Positions 1 through 8,566 of a stretch of 64,000 bases of DNA are shown piece by piece. The notes beneath the pieces are model-generated. The model did not search any database. It saw nothing but the letters and a program-made list of their open reading frames with translations, and had not been told where the DNA came from. Every line of letters begins with the position of its first letter. Position 1 is the stretch's first letter. The translations under genes were made by a program, and so were the position numbers. The DNA comes from CAVVPY01 sp963750295 (GTDB taxonomy: Bacteria > Actinomycetota > Actinomycetes > Mycobacteriales > Jatrophihabitantaceae), in NCBI GenBank assembly GCA_963750295.1, contig CAVVPY010000001.1, positions 2,852,001-2,916,000 of the forward strand. Reading direction: 5' to 3'.

Positions 1-1752
1 AGCAACGACAACTGGCAGGTCCACTTCCGCGACACGATGCGGGGCGGAAAGTTCCTGAACAACTGGCGGATGGCCGAGCTGCACGCGAAGGAGTCCCCCG
101 ATCGGGTCTGGGAGCTCGAGACCTACGGCGCGCTGTTCGACCGCACCAAGGACGGCCGGATCAGCCAGCGCAACTTCGGCGGCCACGAGTATCCGCGCCT
201 CGCGCACGTCGGCGACCGGACCGGCCTCGAGCTGATCCGCACCATGCAGCAGAAGATCGTCTCGCTGCAGCAGGACGACGCGAAGGCACGCGGCCAGCAG
301 GGCGCGGACGAGGGCCGGCTGAAAGTGTTCGCCGAGTTCACCGTCACCGAACTGATCACCGACGAGTCCGGCGCAGCGGCCGGTGCATTCGGCTACTACC
401 GCGAGACGGGCGAGTTCGCGCTGTTCAAGGCGCCGGCGATCGTGCTGGCGACCGGCGGCATCGGCAAGTCGTTCAAGGTCACGTCCAACTCGTGGGAGTG
501 CACGGGGGACGGCATGGCCCTGGCCATGCGCGCCGGGTCGACCCTGCTGAACATGGAGTTCGTCCAGTTCCACCCGACCGGCATGGTCTGGCCGCCGTCG
601 GTGAAGGGCATCCTCGTCACCGAGGGCGTGCGCGGTGACGGCGGTGTGCTGCGCAACTCCGAGAACAAGCGCTTCATGTTCAACTACGTCCCGGACGTGT
701 TCCGCGCGCAGTATGCGGACAACGAGACCGAGGCCGACGCCTGGTACAAGGACCCGGAGAACAACAAGCGCACACCCGACCTGCTCCCCCGCGACGAGGT
801 CGCCCGGGCGATCAACTCCGAGGTCAAAGCCGGCCGCGGATCACCCCACGGCGGCGTCTTCCTCGACATCGCCTCGCGGCTGCCGAAGGAAGAGATCCTG
901 CGCCGGTTGCCGTCCATGCACCACCAGTTCAAGGAACTGGCCGACGTCGACATCACCGCCGAGCCGATGGAGGTCGGGCCGACCTGTCACTACGTGATGG
1001 GCGGCATCGAGGTCGACGCCGACACCGCTGCGGCGGTCGGCGTTCCGGGCCTGTTCGCCTCCGGCGAGGTGGCGGGCGGCATGCACGGGTCGAACCGGCT
1101 CGGTGGTAACTCGCTCTCGGACCTGCTCGTCTTCGGCCGCCGCTCCGGCGAGGGGGCTGCGGCGTACGTGCAGGCGCTCAACGGCGCGTACCCCGCCGTG
1201 ACCGATGCCCAACTCGCGGAGTGCGAACAGGCCGCGCTCGCGCCGTTCAACGGCGGCGGCGAGAGTGCCTATGCCGTGCACCAGGAGCTGCAGCAGGCGA
1301 TGAACGATCTCGTCGGCATCATCCGCAAGGCCGAGGAGATCGAGGACGCGCTCGAGCGGTTGGTGAAGCTCAAGGAACGCGCCGGCAACGTTTCGGTCGA
1401 GGGTGACCGGCGGTTCAATCCGGGCTGGCACGTTGCACTCGACCTGCGCAACATGATCATGGTGTCCGAGTGCATCGCCAAGGCTGCACTGTTGCGCGAG
1501 GAGTCGCGCGGCGGGCACACCCGCGACGACTTCCCGAAGATGTCGTCACAGTGGCGCCAGGTGAACCTGATCTGCTCACTCGACACGGCCGGAGAGGTCG
1601 TCGTCGAGAAGCAGCCGATGGCGCCGATGCGGCCCGACCTGCTCGCCCTGTTCAAGAAGGACGAGCTGGCCAAGTACTACACCGACGACGAGATCGCCGA
1701 CCTTCCCGACGTCGCCGCCGCGGCGCACATGGCCCCGGCGGAGGCCACATGA
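1..1752 (+). CDS. sdhA: Succinate dehydrogenase/fumarate reductase flavoprotein subunit, 5' truncated by window edge
   Basis: Catalytic FAD subunit of membrane complex II, which oxidises succinate to fumarate and passes electrons to SdhB. The frame is open from base 1, so the N-terminal FAD-binding part with the covalent-FAD histidine lies outside the window. Visible active-site motifs are HPTGMVWPP and TEGVRGDGG (dicarboxylate binding), LPRDEVARAI, PTCHYVMGG and the C-terminal FAD-contact segment SGEVAGGMHGSNRLGGNSL. The remaining 583 residues fit an original protein of about 640-650 aa, as in the actinobacterial Sdh1 type. sdhB follows after 58 bp. The cytochrome b subunit would be expected upstream, off the window. 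Confidence 0.95.
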   Translation, partial: SNDNWQVHFRDTMRGGKFLNNWRMAELHAKESPDRVWELETYGALFDRTKDGRISQRNFGGHEYPRLAHVGDRTGLELIRTMQQKIVSLQQDDAKARGQQGADEGRLKVFAEFTVTELITDESGAAAGAFGYYRETGEFALFKAPAIVLATGGIGKSFKVTSNSWECTGDGMALAMRAGSTLLNMEFVQFHPTGMVWPPSVKGILVTEGVRGDGGVLRNSENKRFMFNYVPDVFRAQYADNETEADAWYKDPENNKRTPDLLPRDEVARAINSEVKAGRGSPHGGVFLDIASRLPKEEILRRLPSMHHQFKELADVDITAEPMEVGPTCHYVMGGIEVDADTAAAVGVPGLFASGEVAGGMHGSNRLGGNSLSDLLVFGRRSGEGAAAYVQALNGAYPAVTDAQLAECEQAALAPFNGGGESAYAVHQELQQAMNDLVGIIRKAEEIEDALERLVKLKERAGNVSVEGDRRFNPGWHVALDLRNMIMVSECIAKAALLREESRGGHTRDDFPKMSSQWRQVNLICSLDTAGEVVVEKQPMAPMRPDLLALFKKDELAKYYTDDEIADLPDVAAAAHMAPAEAT

Positions 1753-1810
1753 TCATTCGCCACAGCGCTGCTCGACACCGACCGTTCCGCGCCGACGAAG
1801 GGGCCCCGAG

Positions 1811-2560
1811 ATGACCTACGACGCTCACTTCCGCGTCTGGCGCGGGGACGCCGACGGCGGCGACCTGGTCGATTACACGGTCGAGGTCAACGAGGGCGAG
1901 GTCGTCCTCGACATCATCCATCGGCTGCAGGCGACCCAGGTCGGCGATCTTGCTGTGCGGTGGAACTGCAAGGCCGGCAAGTGCGGGTCGTGCAGTGCCG
2001 AGATCAACGGCCGCCCACGGTTGCTGTGCATGACCCGGATGTCGATCTTCACCGAGGCGGAGACGATCACCGTCACCCCGCTGCGCACGTTCCCGGTGAT
2101 GAAGGATCTGGTCACCGACGTCAGCTACAACTACAAGAAGGCTCAGCAGGTGCCGGCGTTCGCACCGCCGGATCTCAAGCCCGGTGAGTACCGCATGGCG
2201 CAGCAGGACGTCGCGCGCTCGCAGGAGTTCCGCAAGTGCATCGAGTGCTTCCTGTGCCAGGACGTCTGCCACGTGATCCGCGACCACGAGGACAACAAAG
2301 AGGTCTATGCCGGTCCGCGGTTCCTCATGCGCGCCGCCGAACTGGACATGCACCCGCTCGACACCCTCGACCGCAAACACGCGGCACAGGACGACTACGG
2401 CCTCGGCATGTGCAACATCACCAAGTGCTGCACCGAGGTCTGCCCCGAACACATCAAGATCACCGACAACGCGCTGATCCCGTTGAAGGAGCGCGTCGTC
2501 GACCGCAAGTACGACCCGATCACCTGGCTCGGCAACAAGATCGGCCGCCGACCGTCCTGA
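1811..2560 (+). CDS. sdhB: Succinate dehydrogenase/fumarate reductase iron-sulfur subunit
   Basis: Electron-transfer subunit (249 aa) that relays electrons from SdhA to quinone. Three cysteine sets are visible: CKAGKCGSC plus LLCM for the [2Fe-2S] cluster, CIECFLCQDVC for the [4Fe-4S] cluster, and CNITKCCTEVCP for the [3Fe-4S] site. The length matches the short actinobacterial Sdh1-type SdhB. The ATG has a purine-rich stretch just upstream. It sits 58 bp after sdhA in the same direction and is followed by a strong hairpin, so it is probably the last gene of the sdh operon. Confidence 0.95.
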   Translation: MTYDAHFRVWRGDADGGDLVDYTVEVNEGEVVLDIIHRLQATQVGDLAVRWNCKAGKCGSCSAEINGRPRLLCMTRMSIFTEAETITVTPLRTFPVMKDLVTDVSYNYKKAQQVPAFAPPDLKPGEYRMAQQDVARSQEFRKCIECFLCQDVCHVIRDHEDNKEVYAGPRFLMRAAELDMHPLDTLDRKHAAQDDYGLGMCNITKCCTEVCPEHIKITDNALIPLKERVVDRKYDPITWLGNKIGRRPS

Positions 2561-2566
2561 CCGTCG

Positions 2567-2610
2567 GTGGCAGCGGACTCCCGGCAGCTGCGCCGGAAGT
2601 CCGCCACCAC
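2567..2610. terminator. Bidirectional hairpin between convergent sdhB and aldo/keto reductase
   Basis: Nested inverted repeat: GTGG/CCAC outer arm, a symmetric CA/CA internal loop, a perfect 7-bp GCGGACT/AGTCCGC stem, then a CCGG/CCGG stem with an 8-nt loop. It lies between two convergent stop codons, where a shared terminator is expected. There is no T-tract, as is common in high-GC actinobacteria. Confidence 0.65.
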
Positions 2611-2614
2611 ACGA

Positions 2615-3631
2615 TCAGATGGCCCGCCGCTTCGGGGTGGACTTGGCGACCTCGGCCGGGTCGCTGGTCACGACCGCACCGAGTGTCTTGTCGATGCGCT
2701 CCAGCACATCGGCGTCCAGCTTCACGCCGGCCGCCTTCACGTTCTCGCCGACCTGCTCGGGTCGCGAGGCGCCGACCAGTGCGGCTGCCACGTTGTCGTT
2801 GCTCAGCACCCAGGCGACCGCGAGCTGGGCCATCGTCAGGTCGAGGTCGGCGGCGATCGGGCGCAGTTCCTGCACCCGGGTCAGGACGTCGTCGCTCAGC
2901 CAGCGCTTGATCATGTCCGCGCCGCCCTTGGAGTCGGTCGCGCGCGATCCTTCGGGGGGCTGCTCGCCGGGCCGGTACTTGCCGGTGAGTACACCCTGCG
3001 CGATCGGTGACCACACGATCTGGCTCATCCCGAGCTCGCGACAGGCCGGCACTACCTCGCCCTCGATGATGCGCCACAGCATCGAGTACTGCGGCTGGTT
3101 GGACACCAGCGAGAAGCCGAACTGCCGGGCGAGCGCCTGCCCCTCGCGGATCTGATCCGCCGACCACTCACTGACACCGATGTAGAGGGCCTTGCCGGCG
3201 CGGACGATGTCGGCGAAAGCCTGCATCGTCTCCTCCAGCGGGGTGAACTTGTCGTAGCGGTGCGCCTGGTAGAGGTCGACGTAATCGGTCTGCAGCCGCC
3301 GCAGCGACCCGTCGATGCTCTCGATGATGTGCTTGCGCGACAGGCCGGTGTCGTTCTTGCCCTTCGGGTCGGGCCCGGTCGGCCAGTACACCTTGGTGAA
3401 GATCTCGAGGCTCTCGCGCCGCTGGCCGAGCAGCGCTTCGCCGAGCACGGACTCTGCCTTGCCGTTGGCGTAGACGTCGGCTGTGTCGAACGTGGTGATG
3501 CCCGCGTCGAGCGCCGCGTGCACGCACTGCGTGGCGATGTCGTTCTCGACCTGCGAGCCGTGGGTGAGCCAGTTGCCGTAGGTGATCTCAGAAATCTGCA
3601 GGCCGGATCGGCCCAGGTAGCGATGCTGCAT
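2615..3631 (-). CDS. Aldo/keto reductase (potassium-channel beta-subunit-like group)
   Basis: NADPH-dependent oxidoreductase of the AKR superfamily, 338 aa, a typical full length. The catalytic tetrad can be placed: D49 and Y54 in FDTADVY, K80 in IFTK and H124 in YQAHRYD. The N-terminal segment MQHRYLGRSGLQIS and the NADP-binding region near the end (LVGASRPEQVGEN) fit the channel beta-subunit/YghZ-like branch. The natural substrate cannot be read from sequence. It is monocistronic, convergent with sdhB, and separated by 97 bp from the two-component genes. Confidence 0.85.
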   Translation of the reverse strand: MQHRYLGRSGLQISEITYGNWLTHGSQVENDIATQCVHAALDAGITTFDTADVYANGKAESVLGEALLGQRRESLEIFTKVYWPTGPDPKGKNDTGLSRKHIIESIDGSLRRLQTDYVDLYQAHRYDKFTPLEETMQAFADIVRAGKALYIGVSEWSADQIREGQALARQFGFSLVSNQPQYSMLWRIIEGEVVPACRELGMSQIVWSPIAQGVLTGKYRPGEQPPEGSRATDSKGGADMIKRWLSDDVLTRVQELRPIAADLDLTMAQLAVAWVLSNDNVAAALVGASRPEQVGENVKAAGVKLDADVLERIDKTLGAVVTSDPAEVAKSTPKRRAI

Positions 3632-3728
3632 CAGGTTCCTTACTTCGAGGAGACGCGGGTTCGCGCCGGCCGCCGAGCAGCGTCCGGGACGGCCGGACTG
3701 CGGTTGGCCGGTACCCCATCGACGGTAC

Positions 3729-5024
3729 TCATCCGGCGGGCAGGCTGATCCGGAATGTGCTGCCGGTCGGGGTCGCGATGGCCGTCACGTCCCCGTCCGC
3801 CGAGCGGGCCAGCCGGCGCGCCAGGGCGAGGCCGAGACCGGCACCGGCGTGCCCGTCCGCCGGGTCGGCTCGGAAACCCGGTTCGAAGACCCGCTCGGCC
3901 AGTGCCGGCTCCAACGCCGGGCCGTCGTTGACCACATCGATGCGCACGCCGGAGTCGGTTCGCGCCGCGTCGACGACGACCGAGGTCCGGGCATACCTAT
4001 GTGCGTTGGCCAGCACGGGGGCAAGGATCCGCTCCAGCACCGCCCCGTCCACCCCGACGGTGAGCGGCGCCTCGCCGGTCAGCCGCGCCGTCCCGTCCGC
4101 GTTGACAGCGTCGAAGACACTGGCCAATTCGCAGGTGCCTGCCACCGTGGACGGCTGGGCGCGCGCGGCGTCGAGCAGGGTCTCGATGATCCGGTCCATC
4201 GCGCGGGCCGTGTCGGCGATCGCCACGTGGGCCTGGCGGTCGCTGGGCTTGCCGCTGTGCACCAGCAGGTCGGCCTCGGCCGCGATGTGTGCCAACGGGG
4301 TGCGCAACTCATGCGAGAGCTCACCGGACAACTGCCGCTCGTGGCGAAGCACTGCCGACAGCCGATCGAGCAGGCCATCCAGGTCGGCTGCCAGTTCGCG
4401 CAGTTCGACGTAGCGCTGGCCGGTGCCGAAGCGACGGCCCGTCTCGTGCGCGCTCCAGTCGGCCGCCTGCCGTGCCATCGCGTCCATCGGGTCGAGCGCG
4501 CGCCGGACGCCCATCCGGATCACCGGGTAGGCCACTGCGAGCAACAGGGCGGACACGGCGATCGAGCCGACCAGGGCGACGCCTTCGGCCCGGTGCTCGC
4601 CGGCCGTGCTCTGCGCCACGACCACCGTCGCGATCCGCGCACCGTTCGAGCGCACCGGCAGCACGTACACCCGCGCGTCGTCCCCGACCCCGGTGAACCC
4701 CTTATCGGCACCCGCGAGCGAGTCAGCGACCTTCTGCACCGCGGAGCCGGCCGCCGTGGGCCGCGCGAGTGCGCGCCCGCGGGCGTAGATCCAGATGTCG
4801 GTGTCGAGGTCGCCGTCCGTCGCCGATTCGCCGACCCGAACCGATCCCGACGGGCCGATCGCCAGCGTCGCGGACGCCGCCTGGGCCCGGACGCGCAGGG
4901 CGGTGTCGGCCTGCGCGCGCAAGCGGTGCCCGAGATAGACGTTGAAGGCGACCGTCAGCAGCGCGAGCCACCCGGCGATCAGCGCGACGGCGAGCAGTGC
5001 CACCCGCCCGCGAAGCGTCCGCAT
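3729..5024 (-). CDS. Membrane sensor histidine kinase (HisKA type), partner of the adjacent regulator
   Basis: Inner-membrane sensor kinase, 431 aa. An N-terminal transmembrane helix (about residues 8-30) is followed by an extracytoplasmic loop, a second helix (about 148-170), a HAMP-like linker, a HisKA domain with the phospho-accepting histidine at about H238 in LSHELRTP, and a C-terminal ATPase domain (N box about VLANAHRYA, G box GAGLGLALARRLA). The ATG at 5024 lies 5 bp downstream of the response-regulator stop, so the two genes form an operon. The reading frame extends upstream but overlaps the regulator. Signal unknown; divergence from uppP suggests an envelope stress signal (inference). 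Confidence 0.87.
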   Translation of the reverse strand: MRTLRGRVALLAVALIAGWLALLTVAFNVYLGHRLRAQADTALRVRAQAASATLAIGPSGSVRVGESATDGDLDTDIWIYARGRALARPTAAGSAVQKVADSLAGADKGFTGVGDDARVYVLPVRSNGARIATVVVAQSTAGEHRAEGVALVGSIAVSALLLAVAYPVIRMGVRRALDPMDAMARQAADWSAHETGRRFGTGQRYVELRELAADLDGLLDRLSAVLRHERQLSGELSHELRTPLAHIAAEADLLVHSGKPSDRQAHVAIADTARAMDRIIETLLDAARAQPSTVAGTCELASVFDAVNADGTARLTGEAPLTVGVDGAVLERILAPVLANAHRYARTSVVVDAARTDSGVRIDVVNDGPALEPALAERVFEPGFRADPADGHAGAGLGLALARRLARSADGDVTAIATPTGSTFRISLPAG

Positions 5025-5029
5025 CGACG

Positions 5030-5692
5030 TCAGACGAGCCGGTAGCCGAGGCCGCGCGCGGCCTGGATCAGCCGCGTCGAACCGACTTCGGCCAGCCGGC
5101 GTCGCAGCTTGCTCACGTACTGGTCCAGGGTGTTGTCCGAGACGATCGCACCGGCCGGCCAGGCGGCGTCGCGGAGTTGATGGCGACGAACGAGCGCGTC
5201 GGGCGTGGCGAGCAGACGTGCGAGCAGCCGGTATTCGATCGGCGAGAGCGCGGCGCTGGCGGCACCGCACTGGACGGTGTGCGCAACCGGGTCGACCTTG
5301 AGGTCCTCGACACCGTGCCCACCGTCGGTGGCGGCGCGACGGAGCACCGCGCGCAGCCGGGCAACCAGCTCGGCGAACACGAACGGCTTGACCAGGTAGT
5401 CGTCGCCACCGGAGGCGAACCCCGAGAGCCGGTCGGTGATGTCATGGCGTGCGGTCAGGAACAGGATCGGGACGTCGAGCCCACGCGTGCGCAATGCCTG
5501 GCACACGTCGCGTCCGTCCGAGTCCGGCAGGCCGATATCGAGGACGACGGCGTCCACGCCGTCGAGCGGGGTTCGCAACGCGCTCTCGCCGCTGGCTGCC
5601 GTGACCACGTCGTAGTCCTCGGCGCGCAACCCCCGCGCGAGGACATCACGCAGTCCGTGATCGTCCTCGACGACCAGCACCCGATAGCTCAC
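5030..5692 (-). CDS. OmpR-family response regulator
   Basis: Two-component transcription factor of 220 aa. The receiver domain has acidic residues E9, D10 and D11, phosphorylation site D52 in LDIGLP, T79 in FLTAR and K102 in YLVKPF. The C-terminal winged helix includes LSPIEYRLLARLL and the recognition region TLDQYVSKLRRRL. It is followed at once by the cognate kinase. The start lies 93 bp from the divergent uppP start, so the shared intergenic region could hold a site through which it controls uppP. Confidence 0.9.
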   Translation of the reverse strand: MSYRVLVVEDDHGLRDVLARGLRAEDYDVVTAASGESALRTPLDGVDAVVLDIGLPDSDGRDVCQALRTRGLDVPILFLTARHDITDRLSGFASGGDDYLVKPFVFAELVARLRAVLRRAATDGGHGVEDLKVDPVAHTVQCGAASAALSPIEYRLLARLLATPDALVRRHQLRDAAWPAGAIVSDNTLDQYVSKLRRRLAEVGSTRLIQAARGLGYRLV

Positions 5693-5785
5693 CAGGGAAG
5701 TATCGACGCCTGGACGCAGCTATTCGCCACCGCCAGGACCCACGGTCAGGTTCGGTTCAGGTAGTAGGCGCAACAATCAACCATC

Positions 5786-6691
5786 GTGACCCATCACCTG
5801 AGTTGGCTCGAGGCAGGCGTCGTCGGTGCGCTGCAGGGCGTGTCGGAATTGTTCCCCGTCTCGAGCCTGGGCCACAGCGTGCTGCTCCCGGCCCTCGTCG
5901 GCGGTTCGTGGGCGCGCGATTTGAACGTGAGCGCGCCGGAGTCGCCCTACCTCGCCTTCATCGTCGGTATGCACGTCGCCACCGCGATTGCGCTCGTCGT
6001 CTACTTCTGGCGCGATTGGCTGCGCATCATCGGCGGCCTGGCCACCAGCATCGTCCGGCGCGAGGTCCGCACCGACGATCAGCGGCTGGCCTGGCTACTG
6101 GTGCTCGCGACGATCCCGATCGGCCTGGTCGGCCTGCTCGCCGAGCACTGGTTCCGCACCACACTCGCCCGACCGATACCGGCCGCGGTCTTCCTGATGG
6201 TCAACGGGGTGATCCTGCTCGCATCCGAGCGGATGCGACGCGGTGACGACGACGTCGACTCGGTCTATGTGGACGAGCGGATCACCGGGCCGGAGTCCGA
6301 CAAGCGCCTGGCCCGGATGTCGGTCGCCGGCGCGGTCGGCATCGGCACGAGCCAGATTCTCGCGCTGGCACCGGGTATCTCCCGCTCCGGCATCGCCACC
6401 GTCACCGGGCTCGTGCGCGGCCTGTCGCGCGAGGACGCCGCCCGGTTCTCGTTTCTGCTCGCCACGCCGGTGATCCTGGCCGCAGGTGCACTCAAGGTCG
6501 GCGACCTGTTCGGCCCGTTGGGCGACGGCATCCGGCCGCAGGTGCTGTTCGGCTCGGTGCTGTCCGGCGTCGGCGCCTACCTCTCGGTGCGCTTCCTCAC
6601 CCGGTATCTGGCCACCCGGTCGCTGCGACCCTTCGGTGCCTACTGCATCGCCATCGGGGCGGCTGCGGTGGTGATCCTCACGGTCCGCTGA
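5786..6691 (+). CDS. uppP: Undecaprenyl-diphosphatase, BacA/UppP family
   Basis: Integral membrane phosphatase (301 aa) that dephosphorylates undecaprenyl pyrophosphate, recycling the lipid carrier for peptidoglycan and surface glycans. Both family signatures are present: LQGVSELFPVSSLGHS near the N terminus and LAPGISRSGIATVTG in the middle, with about eight hydrophobic segments. Translation starts at GTG 5786. The gene is divergent from a two-component system, which resembles the arrangement of some envelope-stress modules. Homologues confer bacitracin tolerance when abundant. Confidence 0.9.
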   Translation: MTHHLSWLEAGVVGALQGVSELFPVSSLGHSVLLPALVGGSWARDLNVSAPESPYLAFIVGMHVATAIALVVYFWRDWLRIIGGLATSIVRREVRTDDQRLAWLLVLATIPIGLVGLLAEHWFRTTLARPIPAAVFLMVNGVILLASERMRRGDDDVDSVYVDERITGPESDKRLARMSVAGAVGIGTSQILALAPGISRSGIATVTGLVRGLSREDAARFSFLLATPVILAAGALKVGDLFGPLGDGIRPQVLFGSVLSGVGAYLSVRFLTRYLATRSLRPFGAYCIAIGAAAVVILTVR

Positions 6692-6720
6692 GCACACGTG
6701 CATGATCCCGGTCGTTGTGG

Positions 6721-6739
6721 TTAGGTATGCCTTACCTCA
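6721..6739. promoter_or_regulatory. IdeR/DtxR-type metal box upstream of ZIP transporter
   Basis: The 19-bp sequence TTAGGTATGCCTTACCTCA matches the DtxR/IdeR consensus (TTAGGTTAGCCTAACCTAA) at 15 of 19 positions by eye, including both outer half-sites TTAGG and ACCT. It lies 16 bp before the likely GTG start of a metal transporter. A closely related sequence occurs upstream of nuoA (53057-53073). The regulator itself is not in the window. Confidence 0.6.
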
Positions 6740-6755
6740 CGAATAAGGGAAGTTG

Positions 6756-7616
6756 GTGGGCATGAGCCTCGGGACCACACTGCTACTGGGCGCCATCGCG
6801 GGCGTCACGATCGTCATCGGCATCCCGCTGGGGCGCCTGCGGACACCCCGTCCGATGCTGAAGCTGTTCCTGAACGCGACCGCCATCGGCGTGCTGCTGT
6901 TCCTGGTGTGGGACATCCTGTCTGGCGCCTGGGAACCGCTCGACAACGCTCTGAGCGCGCTGCATGAGAGCACCGGCGGGTTCGGTCCCGTCGCCGGGTA
7001 CAGCGCCCTGTTCGTGGGCGGCCTGTCGGTCGGCCTGCTCGGCCTCGTCGCGTACGACCGGTACCTGCACAACAGCGTGGGCAACCGTGGACGCGGCGGC
7101 CCCGGAGCGATGTCGGTGCGCGAGCATCCCGCGCGCATCGGCGGGATCGCGGAGTGGTCACCGGCACGCCGGTTGGCCCTGCTCATCGCCGTCGGGATCG
7201 GTCTGCACAACTTCGCCGAAGGTCTCGCGATCGGGCATTCGGCCGTGAGTGGCGACGTGGCGCTGGCCACCGTCCTCGTCATCGGGTTCGCGCTGCACAA
7301 CGCCACCGAGGGTTTCGGCATCGTGGCACCGCTAGCGGCCGGCGAGGACCGCCCGTCCTGGGGCTTCCTGTTCGGTATGGCAGCGATCGCCGGTGGTCCT
7401 ACCTTCGTCGGGACCTGGGTGGGCCACGGCTTCACCAGCGACGCGATGAGCGTTGCGTTCCTGACCCTGGCAGCGGGATCGATCATCTACGTCGTGTGCC
7501 AGCTGCTGGGCATCGCAACGGCCGCACGGCGGATGGACATCCTCTCGATCGGCCTGCTGCTCGGACTGCTCGCCGGCTTCGCCACCGACGCCGTGGTCAC
7601 CGCCGCCGGCGTCTGA
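6756..7616 (+). CDS. ZIP-family divalent metal transporter
   Basis: Membrane protein of about 286 aa with roughly eight hydrophobic segments. The two metal-binding helices carry the ZIP signature residues in HNFAEGLAIG and HNATEGFGI, typical of zinc/iron import permeases of the ZupT/GufA branch. GTG 6756 is preferred because AGGGA ends 5 nt upstream; ATG 6762 is an alternative. The metal box just upstream suggests iron- or manganese-dependent repression (inference). The next gene is convergent. Confidence 0.87.
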   Translation: MGMSLGTTLLLGAIAGVTIVIGIPLGRLRTPRPMLKLFLNATAIGVLLFLVWDILSGAWEPLDNALSALHESTGGFGPVAGYSALFVGGLSVGLLGLVAYDRYLHNSVGNRGRGGPGAMSVREHPARIGGIAEWSPARRLALLIAVGIGLHNFAEGLAIGHSAVSGDVALATVLVIGFALHNATEGFGIVAPLAAGEDRPSWGFLFGMAAIAGGPTFVGTWVGHGFTSDAMSVAFLTLAAGSIIYVVCQLLGIATAARRMDILSIGLLLGLLAGFATDAVVTAAGV

Positions 7617-7656
7617 GCACCGCTGCTCAGCACCGCCGGCGGCGGCTGACGTGGCG

Positions 7657-8472
7657 CTAGACGGCTGCGCCTACCGGCTCTTCCGGTTCGTCGTGGACCA
7701 GTTCGATGCGGTCGGTCCTGGTCACGCTGAGGTAGACCACGACCGCCAGGATCACGCCGAGGAAAACCACGCTCGTGCCGAAGGTGCCCAGACCCACCCC
7801 GCCGTCCGCACGCGATGACCCGAGGTAGTCGCCGATGTTGGCACCGAGCGGCCTGGTCAGGACGTAGGCGATCCAGAACGAGAGCACCGGTCCGGCGCCT
7901 GCGCGCCAGGCCACCAGCACGGCGAGGATCAGTCCGGCCGGCAGCAGCACCGCAGCACCGGGGGTCCAGCCGGTCAGTTCGAGCGTCCAGTCACCGGCAG
8001 CGGTACCGAGCGCGAAGGTCACCAGCACGGTGAGCCAGTAGAACGACTCCCGCGGCGTCGTCACGATCGTGTGGATCGAGAGCGTGCGCTCGCGGGCGTA
8101 CCAGATCCCGAACACTGCCGCGAGCAACGCGGCGAAGGCAGTCGTGCTGATCCACAGCGGCACGCCGTGGCCGTCGGTGAGGTTGTCGGTCAGCAGCGTC
8201 CCGACGACGCTGATGAGTACCACCGCCAGCCAGTACACACCGGGTTCGTAGCGCCGCAGTCGGAACTGGACGACGAGGACGAGCGCCAATGCAGTGGCGA
8301 ACAATTCGGTGGTGTTGGTGAGGCCGAAGCCGAGGGTCTCGTTGATGTAGTCGGCGAAGCTTTCACCGACAGAGGTGCACAGGATCTTGATCACCCAGAA
8401 GTACGCGGTGACCTCGGGGACCTTGTTCACCATCCGGACAGCAGTGGGGGTTGTTTCTCGCTGGGTCGTCAT
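7657..8472 (-). CDS. Conserved multi-pass membrane protein (COG4705-like)
   Basis: Polytopic membrane protein of 271 aa with about eight hydrophobic helices and an internally repeated organisation. Segments such as KVPEVTAYFWVIKILCTSVGES and a later copy-like stretch around ESFYWLTVLVTFALGTAAGD are typical of the uncharacterised COG4705 family. No catalytic motif is visible and the function is unknown. It is convergent with the ZIP transporter and divergent from the FetB-like permease, so it may belong to a metal-homeostasis neighbourhood (inference). Confidence 0.75.
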   Translation of the reverse strand: MTTQRETTPTAVRMVNKVPEVTAYFWVIKILCTSVGESFADYINETLGFGLTNTTELFATALALVLVVQFRLRRYEPGVYWLAVVLISVVGTLLTDNLTDGHGVPLWISTTAFAALLAAVFGIWYARERTLSIHTIVTTPRESFYWLTVLVTFALGTAAGDWTLELTGWTPGAAVLLPAGLILAVLVAWRAGAGPVLSFWIAYVLTRPLGANIGDYLGSSRADGGVGLGTFGTSVVFLGVILAVVVYLSVTRTDRIELVHDEPEEPVGAAV

Positions 8473-8566
8473 GGCTACGACGGTGCGCGATCATGTCTGA
8501 ACGCTGCCTGACTGTCGAGTTCGGCCGACGGCCGAATGCAGTGCACGATGTCCTTGTGAGCGCGAC

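Noticed and set aside
841..1518. Long antisense frame opposite sdhA (225 codons)
   Set aside because: High-GC shadow of a strongly conserved gene; no start context or family resemblance.
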